From: Microcoleus sp. CAWBG506 | Lineage (GTDB): Bacteria > Cyanobacteriota > Cyanobacteriia > Cyanobacteriales > Microcoleaceae | Direction of reading: 5' to 3' | DNA: 64,000 bases | NCBI GenBank assembly: GCA_020883125.1 | Contig: JAHREW010000017.1 | Coordinates: forward strand, 1 to 64,000 | Shown: piece by piece, positions 25,298 to 34,569 of the stretch | Position numbering within the stretch: the stretch's first letter is position 1 | Layout of the letters: every line of letters begins with the position of its first letter | Position numbers and translations under genes: made by a program | The notes under the pieces: generated by a model | Databases searched by the model: none | What the model saw: the letters and a program-made list of their open reading frames with translations, nothing else | Told to the model about the DNA's origin: nothing

Positions 25298-25444
25298 GCT
25301 CTAGTACCTTATTTTAATTTGGCCAATCCTAGTCTAACCTAAAATTCAGACACCGAGAAGCCCAACTTTTAGAAAAAGTCGGGCTTCTCAATTTCTAGGT
25401 TTTATATTGTTAAAATCAGAACTCACTGAGTATTTTTGATGATG

Positions 25445-27076
25445 TTAGGCTGCATCACGGATGGGAACACCTTCATAGTTACTATTGCTTAATTGTGCCA
25501 CTGGCATCAATTCTCTCACATATTTTGACACCGATCGCAAATAGTGTACCTCCGATTCCAGAGAATCAAGTGCAGCCAAACTATTCACTAATTCATGAAA
25601 ATCATCAGCGCTAATTCCCGATTTTTGCAACACTTCTGCATCGACTCTGCCGTAAATCCCTTGCAGCAGTAGTTCGATAATCTCGCTATAGCTAGAGATG
25701 TCTGTTCCGTAACCTTGCAATTTCTTCGGATTAATTCCCCAATGCAAAATTCTCAATAAATTTGGGGCGGAACTCCATGCAAAAGAGGAAGCAATTACTT
25801 CTTTTTCTGCTGATACCAGAACTTCTTTAATTTGTGATTCTGGGAAATCAGAAGCGTTGATAAAGCTTTCCAAGTGAGACACTTGTCTATCAAACACCCG
25901 GAAAGAAAAAGGAGCCAACTCTGCACTCACGATATCGCCCGAATCATCAATAATTCTAAAAGGGTCTTCCAGAACATTAATTAAGAGGTGAATGTCTCTA
26001 GGTTTGCTCCAGTCAAATTGTCCCATAAAAAATGGTTCTTCATAGCCTGGTAAAAGTCCTTGAAAATAAATCGGCAGATTTTTACCTGACTGAACAATTT
26101 TATAGAGAGCTACTTCCAAAGTTTCTGTGGGCCATCCGAGATTTCGCACCGTCAGAAATTTCAGTTTTCCGGGAACAGATAAAACCAGTGCGTTCAGCAA
26201 TAAATGCACGGCTTCCAGAACATTTTGAGCGGTGACGTAGCGGTGGGGAGCGTGAACGTTGACAATTTTTCCTTGGTCTACTTTCTTGGACATTTGTTCG
26301 CAGAACAAGCTGTTTTCCAGCATATGAGTAAAGCGAACCATCCCGTAGGTGACTTTTCCTGATTGAGCTGCTCTGGCAAATTGCCATTCAGCAAATTTTT
26401 TAGAAGCTGCATAAACTTCCGTGGTAAAATACCGAGATGCTTTTCCAGTGGAAGAAAAAATGCACTGTTCCACACCGTATTCTTCCGAGAGTTCGATGAC
26501 GTGCTTGGTTCCTAAAATACTGGTTGTCACTGTTTCTCGGATTTGAATTTCAGCTAGCCCTGGGGAGCGTTGAGCTGCTAGGTGAAAAACAATTTCTGGC
26601 TTGTGAACTTCAAATATCTGTTTAAGGGCTCCAAAGTTGCGAATGTCGGTAGCATAGAAGGTAACAGCACCTTCTTGTTGACAAAGGGAAAGAGTTTCTA
26701 AGGGGTTTTGACATCGGGCTTTGTCTACGCAAATGATTTGATTTGCACCTAAATCCAGGAGTTTTTCGATTAAGAAACGGCCGACGCATCCTTCGCCACC
26801 GGTGACGAGGATGGTTTTTCCTTGGATTTGGTTGGTGACTGCGGTGGCCCACAGGTGCACTTCGCTCGATCGCACGTCCTCAAAAGGTTCGCTTTCTAAT
26901 TGTCCGTCTGCTTTGTAGGCCCAGATTAACTGTGCGGTCAAAGTTTGTAAAGCAGCTATAGTTTCAGGAGCTTGCGGTTCCAAGGAGCCTGGGGGAACTA
27001 ACTTTTGGATGCGATCGATTATTTCTGCTTTACTTGGACATTCCAATACTTCTGAGGGGTTAGATGCACTCTTCAC
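25445..27076 (-). CDS. NAD-dependent epimerase/dehydratase family protein
   Basis: 543 residues. A Rossmann domain begins at about residue 88 with ILVTGGEGCVGRFL (GxxGxxG), then DKAR, ATDIRN, FHLAAQRSP, the catalytic FSSTGKAS and YAASKK (Tyr-x-x-x-Lys), which marks an extended short-chain dehydrogenase/sugar epimerase similar to the CapD/FlaA1 group. About 85 residues in front and 190 behind this domain have no feature I recognise, which makes the protein longer than usual. Likely substrate: a nucleotide sugar. The neighbouring glycosyltransferase in the same direction, about 150 bp downstream, suggests a joint role in surface polysaccharide synthesis (inference). Confidence 0.8.
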   Translation of the reverse strand: MKSASNPSEVLECPSKAEIIDRIQKLVPPGSLEPQAPETIAALQTLTAQLIWAYKADGQLESEPFEDVRSSEVHLWATAVTNQIQGKTILVTGGEGCVGRFLIEKLLDLGANQIICVDKARCQNPLETLSLCQQEGAVTFYATDIRNFGALKQIFEVHKPEIVFHLAAQRSPGLAEIQIRETVTTSILGTKHVIELSEEYGVEQCIFSSTGKASRYFTTEVYAASKKFAEWQFARAAQSGKVTYGMVRFTHMLENSLFCEQMSKKVDQGKIVNVHAPHRYVTAQNVLEAVHLLLNALVLSVPGKLKFLTVRNLGWPTETLEVALYKIVQSGKNLPIYFQGLLPGYEEPFFMGQFDWSKPRDIHLLINVLEDPFRIIDDSGDIVSAELAPFSFRVFDRQVSHLESFINASDFPESQIKEVLVSAEKEVIASSFAWSSAPNLLRILHWGINPKKLQGYGTDISSYSEIIELLLQGIYGRVDAEVLQKSGISADDFHELVNSLAALDSLESEVHYLRSVSKYVRELMPVAQLSNSNYEGVPIRDAA

Positions 27077-27479
27077 TTGTTTGGCTCCTTTGATTTTTCA
27101 AAATATACTCGTTCTAACTAACACTGATTTAACAGCCCAAATAACTCGGACTAAAAAGACCTGGTTTTTTGATCCACTGGTTAATAGAACTCCCTAAAAA
27201 CCTGCTCCGGTACTGATTATTCTATTCATCCTGTTTGTAGCTTGACTAATGGTTTTGGTTGACTGGTTAATTTGGGCATATCCTAAATTTAAACTTTTTA
27301 TAAAAAAATATTTATTATAATTACGATTATAAACTTGAGTTGCTAGGTACTGGCAATAGTCACAACACATCTTTACCATTTCTTTGCAATCATCTCAGGG
27401 TTTTCTCGGATTTTTAAATTTCATGTAAAGCTGGGTATTTGTTAAAAAAAATTAATATTAATTTTTACTAAGATTTAGT
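27077..27479. other. AT-rich intergenic stretch upstream of the epimerase gene
   Basis: No coding frame is convincing. The sequence is very AT-rich between 27290 and 27480 and would hold the promoter of the epimerase gene (minus strand). Short frames over 27009-27379 have no family resemblance. Confidence 0.4.
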
Positions 27480-27514
27480 AAAAAAAGGGTAGAGTCCCAT
27501 ATACTCTTACCCTT
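27480..27514 (-). terminator. Rho-independent terminator after pilT
   Basis: On the minus strand the stem AAGGGTAAGAGT/ACTCTACCCTT (one bulge) with a 7-nt loop is followed by a run of seven T. It begins 13 bp after the pilT stop codon. Confidence 0.85.
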
Positions 27515-27527
27515 CTGAGATGGACTG

Positions 27528-28787
27528 CTACTTAGCACGAACGCCACGTTCTTTTTTGCTACCTTTAAAGCCACGAGCATCCGCAGCATCATAGCCTCCT
27601 GTCCGCAAGCGACGGTCTAAATCGGTCGCTTCAGGAGAAGCTTTATTTGCTTCTTCTATCGTCACTCTGCCCTCAATTACAAGGTTATAAAGAGCCTGAT
27701 TGATAATCTGCATCCCTTCATAGGTATCAATTTCCATCAACCGGAAAGCCTCGTCATCAGCACCTTTCATTAAGTAATCGTGCATAGCAGGGGTATTCAC
27801 CAAAATGTCGTGAACTGCGACGCGGCGGTTGTCAACGGTTGGTAACAAAAGTTGAGCAATTACTGCTACCAACGAGTCGCAGATTTGAATCCGCATCGCC
27901 TGCTGTTCTTCTGGGGGATACATATTCAACAAGCGGTTGATAGCGTTGATGGCGCTGCGAGTGTGGAGAGTACCCAAGACTAAGTGACCTGTTTGAGCTG
28001 CTTGCAAAGCTGTATTGATGGTAATACGATCGCGCATTTCCCCAATCAGAATCACATCGGGGTCTTCCCGCAACACAGCCCGCAACGCCTGCTGAAACTC
28101 GTGGGTGTGCAAGCCCACTTCCCGCTGGCTGACTAAACATTTCTTGGAAGGGTGAATGAATTCGATCGGGTCTTCAATGGTAACTACGTGCTTTTGCTCC
28201 ATCTGGTTCAGGTGGTCGATCATCGCAGCCACGGTGGTCGATTTTCCCGAACCTGTCGGTCCGGTAACTAATATTAACCCTTGCGATCGCAGGATGATGC
28301 TTTTGAGCACTTCTGGCAATCTCATCGCGTCGATACTCGGTATTTGCAGATCGATCAAACGCAATACTATAGCACCGCCACTGAGGGAATCAAAACAGTT
28401 TACCCGACACCGCACGAAACCAGGATAGAAAATTGCTGCATCTAATTCTTTGCTATCTGCGAACTGTTTGCGCTGTTGGGGAGAAAGAATTTCTGCTAAG
28501 TAATGTTCAAAAATTTCTGGGGTTACTTTGACGTGGTTCATAGCTACTTGCATCGTGCCCCGAATCCGAAACCGTGGCACTTGACCGACTCGAATGTGAA
28601 TGTCGGAAGCCCCAGCGGCATGGGCATCTCTGACCATTTGCTCGATCGTACTGAGGGGAACTTCTGGCTGTCGTGGGACTGCGGGAGCCGGAGGCGCAGG
28701 AGGGGCTGCTAAGGGCGGTGGCGGTGGCGGTGTGCGACGTGCTTGAGCCTCTGGTCTAACGGGTGTAGGATTATCTAATGGGTTCAT
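27528..28787 (-). CDS. pilT: Type IV pilus retraction ATPase PilT (PilT2-like)
   Basis: 419 residues. A 45-residue Pro/Ala-rich N-terminal extension is followed by the PilT core: ASDIHIRVGQVPRFRIRG, Walker A VTGPTGSGKSTTVAAMID, the Asp box ILREDPDVILIGEMRD-like (Walker B), the His box TGHLVLGTLHTRSAI, and AIRSLM-type C-terminal sequence reading AFRLMEIDTYEGMQ. Hexameric PilT depolymerises pili and drives twitching and phototactic movement. The proline-rich extension is closer to the second PilT of Synechocystis than to the first (from memory). The C-terminal tail is basic (GFKGSKKERGVRAK). No other pil gene is adjacent. Confidence 0.9.
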   Translation of the reverse strand: MNPLDNPTPVRPEAQARRTPPPPPPLAAPPAPPAPAVPRQPEVPLSTIEQMVRDAHAAGASDIHIRVGQVPRFRIRGTMQVAMNHVKVTPEIFEHYLAEILSPQQRKQFADSKELDAAIFYPGFVRCRVNCFDSLSGGAIVLRLIDLQIPSIDAMRLPEVLKSIILRSQGLILVTGPTGSGKSTTVAAMIDHLNQMEQKHVVTIEDPIEFIHPSKKCLVSQREVGLHTHEFQQALRAVLREDPDVILIGEMRDRITINTALQAAQTGHLVLGTLHTRSAINAINRLLNMYPPEEQQAMRIQICDSLVAVIAQLLLPTVDNRRVAVHDILVNTPAMHDYLMKGADDEAFRLMEIDTYEGMQIINQALYNLVIEGRVTIEEANKASPEATDLDRRLRTGGYDAADARGFKGSKKERGVRAK

Positions 28788-28852
28788 TTTTTGGTCTCCA
28801 TTGAATGTAGATTTTTTGCTAAAAAATGGCTTACTTCTAATCTAATCGCTAA

Positions 28853-28956
28853 TATAGCAATCCTAAATCATTTGTGAATTTCTTGCTCCCTCCCCTGATG
28901 CAAGGTCCGGGTTTGGGTGGGGTAAAAAATTTACGACTCCTGCCAGGATTGCTATA
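28853..28956. repeat. Palindromic element with TATAGCAATCCT ends
   Basis: The perfect 12-bp inverted ends TATAGCAATCCT/AGGATTGCTATA enclose 80 bp with CTCCC and GGGTTTGGGTGGGG blocks. The gene-free interval 28788-29231 otherwise holds a purine-rich run (28959-28985) and the likely promoter of the DUF58 gene. A related element with TATAGCAACCGCCA ends lies at 61362-61489. Confidence 0.65.
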
Positions 28957-29231
28957 ATTAGAAGGAAGAAGGAAGAGGGAAGAAGATCGATGTGAAGAAT
29001 AGCAAGCCAGTAAGCTTTTTAGCGATTTGGATCTTGCATTAAATTAGGTGGACTTACTTATCTAATTCGCTGCTAAGTTATTAGAAGATTTTACAATTAG
29101 CTTTTGAGGATTTGGCGAGACTCCTCAGTGACTAGACCGAACTCAAAAAGTTGGTCAGTCAAGAGGCTAAATCCGATCTTCTTGCTAGTTTGATTGCGAT
29201 TGATTAACCATTCCTTACCATTGAAAGTGCT

Positions 29232-30401
29232 ATGAACATCGGTCTAAAAATTGCCAACTGGCTCGAAAGTCGCGCTGCAACACCGTCTTACGGTGCTTGG
29301 GTGCTGATCGGGTTGACTGTTTTCTTTTTTGGCTCTGCTACTAATACAATGGCTGGGTGGCTTTACGTACTCAGCGGTGGGGGTTTGGCGCTGTTGGGAA
29401 TAGCGGCTTTTTTATCGACGAGATCGCTCCGTGCTTTGGAAGTCCGCCGTCGCGCGATCGAACCTGTGAGTGTGGGCGATAAAATGACGATCGAACTCGA
29501 AATCGAAAATTGCTCCGACCAACCTCAAACCCTGTTGCAAGTCATAGATGTCTTGCCCTTTGTACTCGCAGAGCCCGTAGTTCGCCCCATTGAGGCGATC
29601 TCCGCCAAAAGTATTTACAGGGATACATACTATCTGGAAGTGCAGCAGCGGGGTGTCTATCGCTGGTTAGAGGTGTACTTGAGGACAGCAGCACCTTTGG
29701 GGTTGTTTTGGTGTCGGCGCAGTCGCCCGGTGGCGGCGAAGGCGGTGGTTTATCCCCAGGTTTTACCCTTGAGCACTTGTCCTTTGATCGATCGCATCGG
29801 TCAAGAAGACAGTCCGCAATTGTACGATCGTAGCCGATCGCAAAATGCTACAGAAGGACTCACCCGTAACCTCAGACCCTACCGACACGGAGACCCCACC
29901 AGACTGATTCACTGGCGTACCAGCGCCCGCCACGGGGAATTGCGGGTGCGGGAGTTGGAAGTTGCAGCCGGTGGTCAAGAAATTATGATTGCTCTCGACA
30001 GCGGTGCCACCTGGGAACCAAAGGAATTTGAACGAGCTGTGACAGTCGCTGCGTCCCTTTACTTCTATGCTAGCAAGCGCTTGTTAAACGTCAAACTTTG
30101 GACAACCGGAACTGGAATCGTATCGGGGAACCGGGTAGTTTTGGAAACTTTAGCAGCAGTTAATGCAGCGGAAGATGTGGTGCAAAACAGACCTAAACTG
30201 CCACTAATTTGGCTGACTCAAAACTCTGCAAGTTTAAGCACTCTTACCCAGGGTAGTCGTTGGGTACTCTGGCCCAGACCTAGTACGGAAATCGGCGAAA
30301 AAATATTAGTAAAAAATGATTTTCCTGGTCTCGAAATTCGGTCCGATCGACCTTTAGAAATCCAGTTACAATCACCTTTAGAAAGAGCGATGAATTATTA
30401 A
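29232..30401 (+). CDS. DUF58 domain protein
   Basis: 389 residues. Two N-terminal transmembrane helices (~residues 18-38 and 40-58) precede a soluble beta-sandwich region. The DUF58 signature [21 protein letters not shown] and then [15 protein letters not shown] is at about residue 215, with a VWA-like stretch after it ([13 protein letters not shown]). Such proteins are usually coupled to MoxR ATPases and VWA proteins in metal-insertion or protein-activation systems; neither partner is adjacent here. Membrane-anchored. Its last 4 bp overlap the convergent minE gene. Confidence 0.88.
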   Translation: MNIGLKIANWLESRAATPSYGAWVLIGLTVFFFGSATNTMAGWLYVLSGGGLALLGIAAFLSTRSLRALEVRRRAIEPVSVGDKMTIELEIENCSDQPQTLLQVIDVLPFVLAEPVVRPIEAISAKSIYRDTYYLEVQQRGVYRWLEVYLRTAAPLGLFWCRRSRPVAAKAVVYPQVLPLSTCPLIDRIGQEDSPQLYDRSRSQNATEGLTRNLRPYRHGDPTRLIHWRTSARHGELRVRELEVAAGGQEIMIALDSGATWEPKEFERAVTVAASLYFYASKRLLNVKLWTTGTGIVSGNRVVLETLAAVNAAEDVVQNRPKLPLIWLTQNSASLSTLTQGSRWVLWPRPSTEIGEKILVKNDFPGLEIRSDRPLEIQLQSPLERAMNY

Positions 30402-30706
30402 TCCTCATCCGCCATCTCATCCGCCATCTCTTCGGGTACTTTATCCACCCTGACTCGCCGGATCGGCAGATTCGCAATCAACGATGTCGCCCGCTGGTCG
30501 CTGGCTAGGGAAAACTCTGACTCGCTAGTATCAATTTCCACATAACGCGACACCACCTCTAGAATTTCTCGGCGCATCGCCTCAACCATTTCTGGACTGA
30601 GTTCCGAGCGATCGTGGGCTAGAACCAGTTTCAGGCGGCGTTTGACCTCATCGCGGCTGTTATCAGACGTGCGCGGGAAAAGTCGTTCGAGGAGTGTGTA
30701 TATCAT
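30398..30706 (-). CDS. minE: Cell division topological specificity factor MinE
   Basis: 102 residues. The N-terminal membrane-targeting/anti-MinCD region has LLERLFPR, then [38 protein letters not shown], the classic MinD-binding and dimerisation segment. The C-terminus is acidic ([11 protein letters not shown]). MinE drives release of MinD from the membrane and so sets the pole-to-pole pattern that keeps FtsZ at mid-cell. It is the third gene of minC-minD-minE on the minus strand. Confidence 0.95.
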   Translation of the reverse strand: MIYTLLERLFPRTSDNSRDEVKRRLKLVLAHDRSELSPEMVEAMRREILEVVSRYVEIDTSESEFSLASDQRATSLIANLPIRRVRVDKVPEEMADEMADED

Positions 30707-30824
30707 GATTGGTACTCATTTGTCAAGGGTGATGCCTAGAAAAAGTTAACTTTGGGAACATCTAGACGATGGCGCTAGATTCAGTTCCTATGGATGAAAG
30801 TCGATCGCCCCTAGCGGCCGCACA

Positions 30825-31631
30825 TTAAATAATCTTAGTATTGAAGAATTTGCGGAGGCGACTAAAAAAAGTTTCGGGACGAGGATTGAGATCGAGAAAA
30901 TCAACTTTTTCCCCTTCCAAGCGACGAGCAATATTGTCGAAAGCGGTTCCAGCCATAGAAGCTGTTTCTGACAAAACTAATGGTTCTCCTCGGTTGGTGG
31001 AAACAATGACGCGCTCATCGTCAGGGACTACGCCCAGCAGCGGAATGGCGAGGATTTCCCGCACGTCTTGTACCGACATCATATCATTGGCGAGTACCAT
31101 TGCCGGTCTGATCCGGTTCACGATCAGGTTGATTTTCTTGACATTATTAGCTTCGAGCAAACCGATGACTCGATCGGCATCTCTGACAGCAGCGATTTCT
31201 GGAGTAGTGACAATCACACCTTCAGTAGCCGGGGCGATCGCATTTTGAAAACCCTGTTCAATTCCCGCGGGAGAATCAATTAAAATATAATCATATTTTG
31301 TCCCCAACATCCCCACAAGTTGCTTCATTTGCTCGGCACTAATGGCATCTTTCATGCGAGTTTGGGCCGCCGGCAACAATACCAAACGTGGCTGACGCTT
31401 ATCTTTCACCAAAGCTTGCTCTAAGCGACACTCTCCAGCCAGCACTTCCAGTGCAGTATAAACAATGCGATTTTCTAAGCCCAGCAGCAAGTCTAAGTTT
31501 CTGAGGCCAAAATCGGCATCAATCACCGCAACGCTGCGCCCCCGCTTAGCTAAAGCCATACCAAGATTAGCAGTGGAGGTGGTTTTGCCAACTCCGCCTT
31601 TCCCTGATGTAACAACAATAATGCGAGCCAT
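30825..31631 (-). CDS. minD: Septum site-determining ATPase MinD
   Basis: 268 residues from the ATG before ARIIVVTSGKGGVGKTTSTAN, the deviant Walker A of ParA/MinD ATPases; this start is right because MinD proteins begin just before that motif. Further marks: VIDADFGLRNLDLLLGLE, DSPAGIEQGF and the C-terminal amphipathic membrane-binding helix (FFSRLRKFFN). The frame upstream to 31724 is translated repeat (MPKAQCPMPMPNAP) and should not be included. MinD recruits MinC and MinE to the membrane. Confidence 0.95.
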   Translation of the reverse strand: MARIIVVTSGKGGVGKTTSTANLGMALAKRGRSVAVIDADFGLRNLDLLLGLENRIVYTALEVLAGECRLEQALVKDKRQPRLVLLPAAQTRMKDAISAEQMKQLVGMLGTKYDYILIDSPAGIEQGFQNAIAPATEGVIVTTPEIAAVRDADRVIGLLEANNVKKINLIVNRIRPAMVLANDMMSVQDVREILAIPLLGVVPDDERVIVSTNRGEPLVLSETASMAGTAFDNIARRLEGEKVDFLDLNPRPETFFSRLRKFFNTKII

Positions 31632-31659
31632 AAGCGATTTTAGATTTGAGATTTTAGAT

Positions 31660-31795
31660 TTAGTGATTGGGGATGGGGCATTGGGCATGGGCATGGGGCA
31701 TTGGGCCTTAGGCATTGGTAACAACTAACCAATAACCAATAACAACTAACCAATAACAACTAACCAATAACCACTAACCAATAACCACTAACCGA
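31660..31795. repeat. Tandem short repeats between minD and minC
   Basis: Two low-complexity blocks are present. At 31672-31715 GGGCATTGG/GGGCATGG units repeat. At 31722-31795 AACTAACCAATAAC-type units repeat about six times. The second block runs up to the minC stop codon. They separate minC and minD without an obvious promoter and resemble the 7780-7857 block. Confidence 0.7.
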
Positions 31796-32588
31796 CTAAC
31801 AGGGATTTGTCAAAATCAGAAGCTCTGCCAATCCTAATCCCTTGAGGTGTCACGTAGGCGACTTCCGGGAAAAACTGAGCCGGCGAAGCTTCTGGACCTC
31901 TGGCAACATACTTAGCAATCCTAATCACCATCGGTTCCATCTGCAAGGTCATAATCACACTTTTGGTATTGCCACCAGCACCAGCATGAACAATCCCCCG
32001 CAAACGCCCCCAAACTAGGATATCGCCCCCGGCGATGACTGAACCACCTGGATTCACATCTCCCAAAAGTACGACGGTGCCCGGATGGCGAATTTCTACC
32101 CCCGATCGCACCGTCATCTGCAAATATAAAGGTTCCGCCAGGGATTGCGGTTTTTCCGTGGGTACTTTATTCAACGATGAAACAGGAGGCTGCTGTTCTA
32201 CACAATACCCGACAGTGGCGGCGGCAACCGCAGTTTGACGACGGCTAGTGTGGACTCGTTTGAGTTGAAGTTCCACTTCCGATAGGGCTTCGGCGATTTC
32301 TTGTAGTTGGCGAATATCCAAAAGTCGATCGCTCGCCATCAATTGTACTTCGGCATTCGCCTGCCAAAAGCGTTCTCCTGCATTCAGCCTCACCTTTAAC
32401 TGTTGCCAAATTTCAGTCCAACTAGAGGCTGAGACGGTGGGTGTTTCACTGGTGTTAGTTTCTGAGGGTAACAGCAGCAGTAGCTGTCCATCTTCAGTTT
32501 TCATGCGGACTTGCATATCGAGGCTGACTTCATGTGTCCCTTGAGAGTCGGGGGCGGAAGTGGCTCTGGGAAAGGCATCGGGTGTCAT
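31788..32588 (-). CDS. minC: Septum site-determining protein MinC
   Basis: 266 residues. The C-terminal beta-helix domain is diagnostic: VRSGVEIRHPGTVVLLGDVNPGGSVIAGGDILVWGRLRGIVHAGAGG, which binds MinD and FtsZ. The N-terminal ~120 residues are the weakly conserved inhibitory domain. MinC blocks FtsZ polymerisation away from the division site. First gene of minCDE. The IS607-type element begins only a short distance upstream of its start, in the opposite direction, so its promoter region may have been altered. Confidence 0.93.
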   Translation of the reverse strand: MTPDAFPRATSAPDSQGTHEVSLDMQVRMKTEDGQLLLLLPSETNTSETPTVSASSWTEIWQQLKVRLNAGERFWQANAEVQLMASDRLLDIRQLQEIAEALSEVELQLKRVHTSRRQTAVAAATVGYCVEQQPPVSSLNKVPTEKPQSLAEPLYLQMTVRSGVEIRHPGTVVLLGDVNPGGSVIAGGDILVWGRLRGIVHAGAGGNTKSVIMTLQMEPMVIRIAKYVARGPEASPAQFFPEVAYVTPQGIRIGRASDFDKSLLVG

Positions 32589-32712
32589 GGGAACGGGTCT
32601 GAGTTCGGGTAGGGACAGGTTACGATCAATCTTAGCTCGATCGGTTCGCCTCTAATAATTAATTCATTGGAAAAAGCTGGACAACAAGCACATATGGTGC
32701 GAAAGTTTTCCT

Positions 32713-33339
32713 ATGGCTAAATATGTGAAACCCAATGAAGCAGCTAACACTCTGGGAGTTTGCCTGCGAACCCTCAGACGATGGGAAGCAAACGGCAATA
32801 TCTCCACCGTCAAAACGCCGTCAGGTCAAAGACGGTACGACATCGAAAAGTTCATCAAACAGGAATCAGAGCCAGACAGAGGACGCGCCACTGTTGTCTA
32901 TGCTCGCGTCTCTACCAGGCCACAAAAGGCAGACCTCGATCGACAAGTTGAACGACTATCAACGCTCTACCCAGGCGCTGAAATTGTTAAGGAAGTGGGA
33001 GGAGGACTCAATCTTAGGAGGAAAGGACTCATCAATATTTTGGGACGAGTTCTGCGAGGTGATATCGCAATTATTGTGGTTGCCCACAAAGACCGACTGG
33101 CAAGATTCGGATTCGACATTATCGAATGGCTCTGTGAGCAATTTGACTGCAAAATCGTGGTTCTCAACCAAATCAGTCTCTCTCCACACGCCGAACTCGT
33201 TCAAGATATCGTCGCAATCCTCCACAGTTTTTCAAGCCGACTTTACTCCATTAGAAGACTTGAAAACCAAATCAAGCAGGAGTTACAAGTCGAATCCAAG
33301 GCACAAGAAGGAGAAGAAGTCGCCCAACAAAACACTTAA
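32713..33339 (+). CDS. tnpA: IS607-type serine recombinase (TnpA)
   Basis: 208 residues. N-terminal MerR-like winged helix (KPNEAANTLGVCLRTLRRWEANG, GQRRYDIEKF). Serine-recombinase catalytic domain with the nucleophile in VVYARVSTRPQKADLDRQ (~residue 69), GGGLNLRRKGL, VVAHKDRLARFGFD and SPHAELVQDIVAILHSFSSRLY, all typical of IS607 transposases. It catalyses excision and integration through a circular intermediate. It overlaps the tnpB frame over nearly its entire length. Intact. Confidence 0.93.
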   Translation: MAKYVKPNEAANTLGVCLRTLRRWEANGNISTVKTPSGQRRYDIEKFIKQESEPDRGRATVVYARVSTRPQKADLDRQVERLSTLYPGAEIVKEVGGGLNLRRKGLINILGRVLRGDIAIIVVAHKDRLARFGFDIIEWLCEQFDCKIVVLNQISLSPHAELVQDIVAILHSFSSRLYSIRRLENQIKQELQVESKAQEGEEVAQQNT

Positions 33340-34417
33340 GATTCGGGTTTATCCTGAGCTTGAACTGCACCAAAAATGGAAGTCTTGGCTATCAGCATCG
33401 CGTTACTGCTACAACAAGGCTATTGCAGCCTTGAAAGCAGGCGAAAAAATAACCAGTGCTTATTCTTTGAGGGACTACGTGTTAGGACTGGACTTACCTG
33501 ATTGGGTTAAGTCAGCACCGTCTCACCCAAAAGAAAATGCTATTTTTGACGCGATCGATGCCTGGAAACAAGCTCTGTCCGTAAAAGGAGAAGCAAGATT
33601 TAGGAGCTGCCGCCAACCATCACAGTCAATCAAATTCCACAAAGTTAATTTCAACGGCAAGACTTGGTTCCCATCCCTAGTTAAAGGGCTTAGCTTTAGA
33701 AGTACAGAGCCAATTCAAAAGACCGAGTTTGCAACCCAACTTATTAGAGACAAAAAGCGATGGTTCGCTTGTATCCCAGTAACAGAAGAGGTGAGGACGA
33801 AGGAACTAGACAAGGTAATTGCACTTGACCCTGGCGTTAGAACCTTTTTGACTGGCTACGACGGCGACTCATTTCAAGAATTTGGCAAGGCAGACATTGG
33901 ACGCATTCAAAGATTGTGTTCTCACCTTGACAAACTAATGGGACGTGCGTCAAAAGCTGGTAGAAAGCAGAAACGCCGGATGCTAGAAGCGGCAAGCAAG
34001 CTGAGAATCAGGATTCGTGACTTGGTTGACGAGTGCCACAAGCAGGTAGTTAATTACCTGACAAGTCAATACAAAGTCATATTGCTGCCTACATTTGAAA
34101 CATCACAAATGGTTGTTAAATCAAAGCGCAAGTTACGCACCAAGACTGCTAGACAGATGCTCACTTGGGGGCATTACCGTTTTGAATGCCACCTCAAGCA
34201 ATCAGCCAAAAAACGGGGTGTCATTGTTATTGATGTTAACGAATCCTACACTAGCAAAACTTGCACCAAGTGCGGATACAATCATTCAAAACTGGGTGGT
34301 TCAAAAACATTTAAATGCCCCAACTGCGGTCACGAACATGACCGAGATTGGGGCGGCGCTCGAAACATTATGATTCGAGCTTTGAGGGACGGCTACGAGA
34401 GCTCTCTCTATCAATAG
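32735..34417 (+). CDS. tnpB: TnpB RNA-guided nuclease-type protein (OrfB family)
   Basis: The open frame has 560 codons, but the recognisable protein starts near KTLKIRVYPELELHQKWKSWL (from ~33315). A TTG at 33260 would give 385 residues, a normal TnpB length; the ATG at 32735 would include ~190 residues read from the tnpA gene in the +1 frame. RuvC residues are present: D in VIALDPGVRTFL, E in LLPTFETSQ, D in HDRDWGGARN. A zinc finger is formed by CTKCGYNH.......CPNCGHEHD. TnpB proteins cut DNA guided by an omega-RNA made from the element's 3' end. The WGG in place of the usual VNA after DRD is slightly unusual. Confidence 0.85.
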   Translation: MKQLTLWEFACEPSDDGKQTAISPPSKRRQVKDGTTSKSSSNRNQSQTEDAPLLSMLASLPGHKRQTSIDKLNDYQRSTQALKLLRKWEEDSILGGKDSSIFWDEFCEVISQLLWLPTKTDWQDSDSTLSNGSVSNLTAKSWFSTKSVSLHTPNSFKISSQSSTVFQADFTPLEDLKTKSSRSYKSNPRHKKEKKSPNKTLKIRVYPELELHQKWKSWLSASRYCYNKAIAALKAGEKITSAYSLRDYVLGLDLPDWVKSAPSHPKENAIFDAIDAWKQALSVKGEARFRSCRQPSQSIKFHKVNFNGKTWFPSLVKGLSFRSTEPIQKTEFATQLIRDKKRWFACIPVTEEVRTKELDKVIALDPGVRTFLTGYDGDSFQEFGKADIGRIQRLCSHLDKLMGRASKAGRKQKRRMLEAASKLRIRIRDLVDECHKQVVNYLTSQYKVILLPTFETSQMVVKSKRKLRTKTARQMLTWGHYRFECHLKQSAKKRGVIVIDVNESYTSKTCTKCGYNHSKLGGSKTFKCPNCGHEHDRDWGGARNIMIRALRDGYESSLYQ

Positions 34418-34569
34418 TGAGAGTATTGCTATCGCGTATGCCCTGTTTGTTCAGGGTTGTACAGCGTAACACCGTCAGCCCCTATACAAAATGATATCAT
34501 TAAGACTTGCGTCATTTGAGACTGCCGAGCGCACTTAGCAATTCTCCACCCATCTCAACAACATCTACA

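Larger units (their letters stand above)
32650..34500 (+). mobile_element. IS607-family insertion sequence (approximate limits)
   Basis: The element consists of a MerR-HTH serine recombinase gene overlapping a TnpB gene, the standard IS607 layout. The IS607 family has no terminal inverted repeats and makes no target duplication, so exact ends cannot be fixed from one copy. The left limit lies between the minC start (32588) and tnpA, and the right limit between the tnpB stop (34417) and the dndD start (34570). Both genes are open from start to stop, so it may be active. Confidence 0.75.

Noticed and set aside
30825-31724. MinD starting at 31724
   Set aside because: The 31 extra residues come from a GGGCATTGG-type tandem repeat. 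MinD begins directly before its Walker A motif.
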